This document shows positions 5,946-11,098 of a stretch of 11,098 nt of DNA, one piece after another. The notes beneath the pieces were generated by a model. The model was not told the DNA's origin and ran no database searches. It was given only the letters and a program-made list of their open reading frames with translations. Each line of letters starts with the position of its first letter. The first letter of the stretch is position 1. Source of the DNA: Bacillota bacterium (GTDB lineage: Bacteria > Bacillota > Clostridia > Peptostreptococcales > Anaerovoracaceae); NCBI GenBank assembly GCA_016302925.1, contig JAEDMR010000053.1:1-11098 (forward strand), in the 5' to 3' direction. The position numbers and the translations under genes are program-made.

Positions 5946-7973
5946 ATGAAAAAGTTTTTCAGAGACAGCCGAACCAGCCTGGCAATGGGTGTATTTCTCT
6001 TTTTCACGGTGGTTGCGGTACTTAGCATGCTGGCTGCAGAGTATCAAAATCTGCAAACAGATGATTATGAGGAGATTTTGACTGAATGCGCGCCGGATGG
6101 GGTGCTGGTTTATGGTGCGGATGACAGTGCACCTCCGCTGCGGTTCGTGGATGAAGATGGTGTCTATAAGGGCGTGGTGGTGGACTATGTGGGGCAGCTT
6201 TCGCTGGAACTGGGAATCGAGATCTCCGCAGTGCCGTATAAATGGGATGATGCGATTCGCGCCCTGAAAGAAGGGAAGACGGACCTGTGCGACATGTTTG
6301 TCAACGAAGAACGGTCGAAATACTTTGTATTTACAGACCCCATCTACACCCTTCGTACGGTTATGGTGGTCCGGACCGGAAACGATTATAATCTGACGGA
6401 TATCCACTCCATGCGTGTGGCAACCCAGAAGGGAGATTACGCCAACGGGTATATGGAAACGAACTATCCCGATGCTGAACTTACCTATGTGCACGATGTG
6501 GGAGAAGGGCTGCAGCTGCTGATGGAAGGAAAAGTAGACGGCGTGATCGGCGATGAACCGGTGGTATCTTACTATGCCGGTGAGCTGGGTATCAGTGAGC
6601 AGATCGGAACTATCGGAACGTCACTTTATGAGGAACCGGTTTGCCTGGCACTGCCGAAGGAAAAGTCAAAACTGGTGCCGGTGCTGAATCAGGCAATCAA
6701 GACCATCAATGAGAAAGGCCAGCTGGAAAAAATCCAGCAGAAGTGGTTCGGGATTTCCACACCGCTGATTACGACTCGTTCGAACGCGACGACAGCGAAT
6801 TTCCTGGGCATCATGGTGTTTGCTTTTGCCTGTGCCATTTTGCTGGTGCATCTGAATAACCGTTCACTGCGGCGGGAGGTCAATAAGCGGACGAGAGAAC
6901 TGGAAGCGAGGAAAAACGAGTTGCAGCTGATTTTCGATCAGATGCCGGAGGGCGTTATTTTGACAGATGAACAGGGAAAGCTTATCAATGGAAACTATCG
7001 CTTTTTCGGAGAGAGGCTGCCGGGAAAAAGTTTGGTGGACGGTCTGCCTTGCTCAGACTTTCTGCAGAACTTTTGCGGAAATCAGCAATGCCGGGGATTC
7101 TGCAGCGACCCATCCGCATGCATTATTGCAGATACGCTGCAGAAGGAAAAGTCGGTGATAAAAAAGGTACAGATGGATAACTGCATCTATGAAATCCGAA
7201 GCGTTCCCGCAAGCTTTTCGGAGAAAAGCACCCGTCATCATGCGGTGCTTCTCATGGTGCGCGATATCACGGTGGATGAAGCCAGCAGCCAGAAGCTGCT
7301 GCAATCTTCCAAAATGATCGCCATCGGACAGCTGGCTGGCGGCATGGCCCATCAGATACGAAATCCTCTGGGCATTATTCGAACCCAGAGCTTCATTATC
7401 CGAAACAGCCACAGGGATGATAAGGCACTGAACAAGTCCCTCGACTTTGTGGATGACAGCGTGAAGCGGGCCAGTGAGATCATCGACAATGTGATGAATT
7501 TCTGGCGAGTGTCGGATGATACACTGACGGAGATTCGGGTGCGGCAGCTGTTGGAATCTGTGGTGCTGCTGCAGGAAAAGGATTTCAGCAGTGCAGGCAT
7601 TCAGGTGGATATCGACTGTGATGCGTCGCTTCTGCTCGTTTCCAGTGAAGATGCATTGAAACACATTCTTCATAATCTGGCTGCGAACAGTGTGGATGCG
7701 ATGGAACACGGAGGCAGGCTCTGTCTGAAGGCAGAAAAAGATGGCGGATTTGTTGCATTAAGTGTCGAAGATACGGGATGCGGTATATCGGAAAAGAACA
7801 AGAATCATTTATTTAATCCGTTTTTCACCACCAAAGAGCCGGGGAAAGGTACCGGTCTGGGACTGTTTATCGTATACTCTGAGGTGGAAAAACTGGGCGG
7901 AACCATAGAAGTTACAAGCCGGGAGGGAGAGGGAACCACATTCCTGATCCGAGTCCCGCAGGGGCAGGTGTAA
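5946..7973 (+). CDS. Sensor histidine kinase with SBP_bac_3 sensor and PAS-like domain
   Basis: In order, the 675 residues hold an N-terminal membrane segment (about 11-31) and an extracytoplasmic solute-binding domain of the SBP_bac_3 amino-acid type (about 50-270, with ERSKYFVFTDPIY at 122-134 and VDGVIGDEPV at 197-206). A second membrane segment (about 284-303), a short coiled coil, and a PAS-like domain (about 322-442) with five Cys between 369 and 392 follow. The HisKA domain has phosphoacceptor H469 in AHQIRNPLG, and the HATPase domain carries the N box around N577-N581, DTGCGI (609-614), LFNPFFTTK (622-630) and GKGTGLGL (633-640). The residue after the active His is Gln, not the usual Glu/Asp. 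It belongs to the NtrB/AtoS-like kinases and would phosphorylate the NtrC-type regulator that starts one base after its stop. The bound ligand is probably an amino acid or related small molecule (inference). Confidence 0.9.
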   Translation: MKKFFRDSRTSLAMGVFLFFTVVAVLSMLAAEYQNLQTDDYEEILTECAPDGVLVYGADDSAPPLRFVDEDGVYKGVVVDYVGQLSLELGIEISAVPYKWDDAIRALKEGKTDLCDMFVNEERSKYFVFTDPIYTLRTVMVVRTGNDYNLTDIHSMRVATQKGDYANGYMETNYPDAELTYVHDVGEGLQLLMEGKVDGVIGDEPVVSYYAGELGISEQIGTIGTSLYEEPVCLALPKEKSKLVPVLNQAIKTINEKGQLEKIQQKWFGISTPLITTRSNATTANFLGIMVFAFACAILLVHLNNRSLRREVNKRTRELEARKNELQLIFDQMPEGVILTDEQGKLINGNYRFFGERLPGKSLVDGLPCSDFLQNFCGNQQCRGFCSDPSACIIADTLQKEKSVIKKVQMDNCIYEIRSVPASFSEKSTRHHAVLLMVRDITVDEASSQKLLQSSKMIAIGQLAGGMAHQIRNPLGIIRTQSFIIRNSHRDDKALNKSLDFVDDSVKRASEIIDNVMNFWRVSDDTLTEIRVRQLLESVVLLQEKDFSSAGIQVDIDCDASLLLVSSEDALKHILHNLAANSVDAMEHGGRLCLKAEKDGGFVALSVEDTGCGISEKNKNHLFNPFFTTKEPGKGTGLGLFIVYSEVEKLGGTIEVTSREGEGTTFLIRVPQGQV

Positions 7974-7974
7974 T

Positions 7975-9354
7975 ATGAATCAGTATCTGAAGATCCTGGT
8001 GGTGGATGACGAAGCGGACAGCCGGGAAACCTATAAAATGCTGCTGGAAAGTCAGGGATATACCGCTGTCGCTGCCAGCAGTGCGGAGGAAGCGCTGGCA
8101 TTTCTGGAGCAGGAGTTCTGTCATATTATTTTGTCAGATATCATGATGCCGGGTATGGATGGGTTGGCATTCCTGCAGGAGGTGAAAACCCGGTATCAGG
8201 ACCGGACCGAGGTGATTATGACCACAGGATACGGTTCCATTGAGACTGCGGTGGAAGCGATGAAACGCGGTGCCTTCAGCTATTTCGTGAAAAGCCATAA
8301 TCCGGATGAACTGCTTCTGGAGCTCGAAAAGGCAGCATCCCGACTGGAAATGGCCAACATGAAATCCATTCGAAAGGAAGAGTCGGAAAAATATCTGCTG
8401 GGGAGTAAAAACCCGGCCATGGAGGAGGTCTGGAAGCTGGTGGATCTGGTGGCGAATTCTTCTGCCAATGTGCTGATTACCGGAGAATCCGGGACAGGCA
8501 AGGAAATTGTAGCGGAGGAGATACACCGGAGGTGCGACAGAAGCGATAAACCGTTCATCGCCATCAACTGTCAGCAGTACCCCCATGAACTAATTGAGTC
8601 AGAACTGTTCGGCCATGAAAAGGGTGCGTATACCGGTGCGGTTTCCCGGCGGATCGGGAAACTGGAACAGGCGGCTGGCGGAACGGTATTTTTGGACGAG
8701 ATCGGGGATCTGAGCATGGACGTGCAGGTCATGCTGCTTCGCGTCCTGGAGAAGAAGGAAATCGAACGAATCGGATCCAATACCGTAATCCCTGTGGACT
8801 TCCGTCTGGTGACCGCCACAAACCGGCCGCTGGAGGAAATGGTAAGAGAGAAGACCTTCCGTCAGGATTTCCTCTACCGGATCAATACCATTGAGATTAA
8901 GGTACCGCCGCTTCGTCAGCGGCGGGAGGATCTGCCGGATTTTATCCGTTTTTTCGTACATAAATACGAAAAGGAAACGGGGAAACGAATCACCGGTATA
9001 GACGACGCAGCGAAAGACTGGCTTCTGCATCAGGAATATGCAGGCAATATCCGTGAGCTGAAGAACATTATTGAGAGAATGGTAATTCTGTCGGGCAGCA
9101 GAGGCATTCTGACCATGGAGGGAGGTGCGGAGACTTCAGCATCGGCCGTATTGGAAGAGAACAGGAATGCAGAAACAGAAAGCAGCCTGAGCTATAAGGA
9201 AGCCAGGGCCAATTTCGACCGGCAGTTCATTCTGGACACGCTGCAGACCACCAACGGGAATATCACCAAGGCTGCAGAGAAAATGGGACTCAGCCGCCGC
9301 CAGCTGTTTAACAAAATCGTGGAACTGCAGATTGACGTAAGTACCATGAAATAA
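7975..9354 (+). CDS. NtrC-family sigma-54-dependent response regulator
   Basis: This 459-residue three-domain protein has a receiver domain (about 5-120; acidic pocket D11/D12, phosphoacceptor D55, T84, K106), a sigma-54-activating AAA+ domain (about 140-370) and a Fis-type helix-turn-helix (about 425-452, NGNITKAAEKMGLSRRQLFNKI). The AAA+ domain has Walker A GESGTGKE (170-177), a sigma-54 contact loop GAYTGA (217-222; Tyr in place of the usual Phe), Walker B VFLDE (238-242), R296 and R302 as likely arginine fingers, and GNIREL (357-362). The usual K-P at the end of the receiver is K-S (106-107). It is expected to be phosphorylated by the upstream kinase and to drive RNA polymerase-sigma-54 at the promoter found about 150 bp past its stop. 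The start at 7975 is coupled to the kinase stop, with G-rich sequence before it. Confidence 0.95.
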   Translation: MNQYLKILVVDDEADSRETYKMLLESQGYTAVAASSAEEALAFLEQEFCHIILSDIMMPGMDGLAFLQEVKTRYQDRTEVIMTTGYGSIETAVEAMKRGAFSYFVKSHNPDELLLELEKAASRLEMANMKSIRKEESEKYLLGSKNPAMEEVWKLVDLVANSSANVLITGESGTGKEIVAEEIHRRCDRSDKPFIAINCQQYPHELIESELFGHEKGAYTGAVSRRIGKLEQAAGGTVFLDEIGDLSMDVQVMLLRVLEKKEIERIGSNTVIPVDFRLVTATNRPLEEMVREKTFRQDFLYRINTIEIKVPPLRQRREDLPDFIRFFVHKYEKETGKRITGIDDAAKDWLLHQEYAGNIRELKNIIERMVILSGSRGILTMEGGAETSASAVLEENRNAETESSLSYKEARANFDRQFILDTLQTTNGNITKAAEKMGLSRRQLFNKIVELQIDVSTMK

Positions 9355-9373
9355 AATGAGAAAAAAATAGCAT

Positions 9374-9415
9374 GGAAATATTTTTCCACATGGAAAAATA
9401 TTTCCTTCTTTTTTT
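9374..9415 (+). terminator. Intrinsic terminator after the regulator gene; also tandem dyad sites
   Basis: GGAAATATTTTTCC (9374-9387) and GGAAAAATATTTCC (9392-9405) are exact reverse complements separated by ACAT, giving a 14-15 bp hairpin followed by TTCTTTTTTT (9406-9415), a convincing terminator 19 bp after the regulator stop. Each arm is also a dyad of its own (GGAAA-N4-TTTCC), with centres 18 bp apart, about 130-155 bp upstream of the predicted sigma-54 transcription start. An enhancer role for the NtrC-type regulator is therefore possible. The A-run at 9361-9367 could make it bidirectional. Confidence 0.7.
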
Positions 9416-9505
9416 GTCTGGGAACATCGGAGAATGAAAGCGCAAAAAGACTGAAAAATCAACAGATTTCGCCAGAAAGACGAATTTTGCACAGAAAAAA
9501 ATACG

Positions 9506-9522
9506 CTGGCATGGATATTGCG
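9506..9522 (+). promoter_or_regulatory. Sigma-54 (-24/-12) promoter of the NhaC-family transporter
   Basis: CTGGCATGGATATTGCG fits the TGGCAYG-N4-TTGCW consensus, with the invariant GG (9508-9509) and GC (9520-9521) exactly 10 bases apart. Transcription would start near 9533, leaving a leader of about 50 bases before the ATG at 9584. The upstream 9416-9500 is AT-rich and holds a further short dyad, AAATC-aaca-GATTT (9456-9469). The adjacent NtrC-type regulator is the obvious activator. Confidence 0.8.
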
Positions 9523-9583
9523 TATTAATACAGTGTTTAGGTCATTACCATTTACACGCAATCATATCACAAGGAGGAAAATC

Positions 9584-11035
9584 ATGGAAAAGAAAAAACT
9601 TGAGTTCTATGGCGGTACAGGTATGTCTTTCCTGCCGTTCATCATTTTTATCGTAATGATCATCATGACCACGTTCGTAGGGCAGTCCATTTCCGACGGT
9701 GCTCTCTGGGTACCGGCATTTACAGCAATTCTGATTCCGTTCTTCTTCGCGAAGGATAAGAAGCAGTATGCGGATGCCGTAATCGACGGTATGGCAAGCC
9801 GGGAGGCCATTATTCCGGTTGTATGTTGGATTTTCGCCGGTGTATTCTCCAGAATTCTGAGAATGTCCGGTTTGGCAAATGGTATTGCCGGTGTAGCTGC
9901 CAGCATCGGTGTAGGCCCGACCACTTTCGCAGTGATTACATTCCTGGCGGCGGCACTGTTTGCAACCGCTTCCGGAACCGGTTTCGGCACCATTGCTGCA
10001 GGCATGGGCGTGCTCTATCCTGCAGGTGTAGCACTGGGTGCATCTCCGTCACTGCTTGCCGGCGTAATTATCTCAGGCGCGGCCTTCGGTGACAATCTGG
10101 CTCCGATTTCCGATACTACCATATGCTCTGCAACTTCTCAGGACGTTGATGTACCGGGCGTCGTAAAATCCAGACTGAAATATGCACTGGCTGCAGGCGT
10201 CATCACCATTATCTGTACCATCATTTATGGAAACGTAACAAACAGCAGCATCAGTGCGGCAGCGGAAACCTATGAATTTGATCCGATCACACTGGTGATG
10301 CTGATTCCGGTTGTAATCACCATTTACATCGCCATCAAGACCGGTGATATCATCATCGCTACATCCGTCGGCATCGTGCTGGGCTGCCTGACCGCCTGCG
10401 TATGCGGACTGTTTGACTTCATACAGATCGACGTGGAAGACGCTGCGGTTCCTGCAGTCATCGGTGTACATGGTGACGCTGCCGCTCTGGACAGAGTGGT
10501 TGACGGCGTAATCTATACCGGTATCAACAGCATGCTGCAGGTATGTATTCTGGCACTGCTGCTCTTCGGTTCCATCAGCGTAATGAGAGCCGGCGAAGGC
10601 GACATCATGCTGCTGCAGAAGCTGGAAAAAATCGCAAGAGGAGAAAAATCCGCAGAAGGTACTATCTCCGTTATGGTTATCGTTCTGTCTGCCATCATGG
10701 GCCTGAATGCTCCGGCCATTTTGACGGTAGGTGCATCTTTCGCTAAGCCGCTATCCAAGAAATACGGCATCAGCCCATACCGTGCAGCAAACCTGCTGGA
10801 TGCCCAGTCCAACACGCTGGCATACTGCCTGCCTTGGACACCGGCTATGGTTTACACGCTGGGATTTGCTGCAGACAGCACCGCACCGCTGACTGCAGGC
10901 GCAATTATTCCTTGCTGCTTCTACTGTTTCGCTATGCTGGTTATCATGACCGTCAGCATTTTTACCGGTACCGGCCGTCATGACCTGATGGATCAGCTTC
11001 CGGAAGAACAGAGAAAAGAATACATGCAGGCATAG
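9584..11035 (+). CDS. NhaC-family sodium-coupled antiporter or amino-acid transporter
   Basis: This 483-residue polytopic membrane protein has about eleven to thirteen hydrophobic segments and no signal peptide. The family signature is GDNLAPISDTTICSA (169-183), equivalent to the GD-x-SP-x-SDTT motif of NhaC transporters. A matching second-repeat motif, NLLDAQSNTLAYCLPWTPA (403-421), lies in the C-terminal half. NhaC-type proteins include Na+/H+ antiporters, malate/lactate antiporters and amino-acid transporters such as the methionine and tyrosine carriers, and the sequence alone does not choose. Being downstream of a kinase with an amino-acid-type binding domain argues for an amino acid or carboxylate substrate (inference). 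The ATG at 9584 has AAGGAGG at proper spacing, and earlier in-frame starts would overlap the sigma-54 promoter. Valine codons are mostly GTA here, unlike the GTG-rich kinase gene. Confidence 0.88.
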   Translation: MEKKKLEFYGGTGMSFLPFIIFIVMIIMTTFVGQSISDGALWVPAFTAILIPFFFAKDKKQYADAVIDGMASREAIIPVVCWIFAGVFSRILRMSGLANGIAGVAASIGVGPTTFAVITFLAAALFATASGTGFGTIAAGMGVLYPAGVALGASPSLLAGVIISGAAFGDNLAPISDTTICSATSQDVDVPGVVKSRLKYALAAGVITIICTIIYGNVTNSSISAAAETYEFDPITLVMLIPVVITIYIAIKTGDIIIATSVGIVLGCLTACVCGLFDFIQIDVEDAAVPAVIGVHGDAAALDRVVDGVIYTGINSMLQVCILALLLFGSISVMRAGEGDIMLLQKLEKIARGEKSAEGTISVMVIVLSAIMGLNAPAILTVGASFAKPLSKKYGISPYRAANLLDAQSNTLAYCLPWTPAMVYTLGFAADSTAPLTAGAIIPCCFYCFAMLVIMTVSIFTGTGRHDLMDQLPEEQRKEYMQA

Positions 11036-11066
11036 CTGCGGGAAATAAAGCAAAATCAACGTAAAC

Positions 11067-11088
11067 CCGTAAAATTTTCAATTTACGG
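11067..11088 (+). terminator. Possible hairpin after the transporter gene
   Basis: CCGTAAA (11067-11073) and TTTACGG (11082-11088) form a 7-bp stem with an 8-base loop, 31 bp after the transporter stop. The window ends ten bases later, and no clear T-run is seen, so it may be a terminator, part of a longer structure or an operator of the next gene. Confidence 0.35.
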
Positions 11089-11098
11089 TGTTGAAATT

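Noticed and set aside
5442..6494. Long open frame on the minus strand opposite the glyoxalase and kinase genes
   Set aside because: It spans both a promoter region and two well-supported genes. Its His/Arg/Ile-rich translation is typical of an antisense shadow.
9518..9583. Upstream in-frame start for the transporter (TTG at 9518)
   Set aside because: It lies inside the -12 element of the sigma-54 promoter and has no RBS. The ATG at 9584 has a strong AAGGAGG.
1..11098. CRISPR arrays, tRNA or rRNA genes
   Set aside because: No regularly spaced repeats and no tRNA cloverleaf or rRNA-like stretch were seen on reading both strands.

Overview
The window looks like chromosomal DNA from an anaerobic, low-to-mid GC member of the Bacillota (Clostridia or Negativicutes type). 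The grounds are strong AGGAGG-type ribosome binding sites, tight operons, intrinsic terminators, and gene families common in that group (XpaC/TelA, LemA/TPM, SPFH/NfeD, NhaC-family transporter). The species cannot be fixed from the sequence. The window splits into a minus-strand left half and a plus-strand right half that diverge from a promoter region near 5388-5567.

Left edge (1-275): the 3' end of a group II intron on the + strand, recognised from its domain V and domain VI hairpins. Its predicted 3' splice junction is only 26 bp past the stop codon of the last gene of the opposing operon.

Minus strand (302-5357): two transcription units of membrane-associated proteins. The upstream unit is nfeD-like then SPFH/band-7 (5357 to 3912), with a promoter near 5400-5428 and a terminator at 3864-3897. 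The second unit is xpaC-like, telA-like, LemA-like and TPM-domain (3767 to 302), with its own promoter at 3820-3848. All six products are membrane-anchored or expected to act at the membrane. They belong to families that recur together in envelope-stress or toxic-compound tolerance neighbourhoods. The precise job is not established.

Plus strand (5568-11035): a glyoxalase I-like VOC enzyme with all four metal ligands is followed by a sensor histidine kinase carrying an extracytoplasmic amino-acid-binding-type (SBP_bac_3) domain and a cysteine-rich PAS-like domain. One base after its stop comes an NtrC-type, sigma-54-dependent response regulator. Past a strong hairpin, a clear -24/-12 sigma-54 promoter (GG at 9508, GC at 9520) drives an NhaC-family secondary transporter. 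The simplest reading is a self-contained circuit: external ligand, kinase, NtrC-type activator, sigma-54 promoter, transporter. The nature of the ligand (amino acid or related carboxylate) is inference. This circuit, the tandem dyads upstream of its promoter and the Cys cluster in the kinase are the points most worth follow-up.
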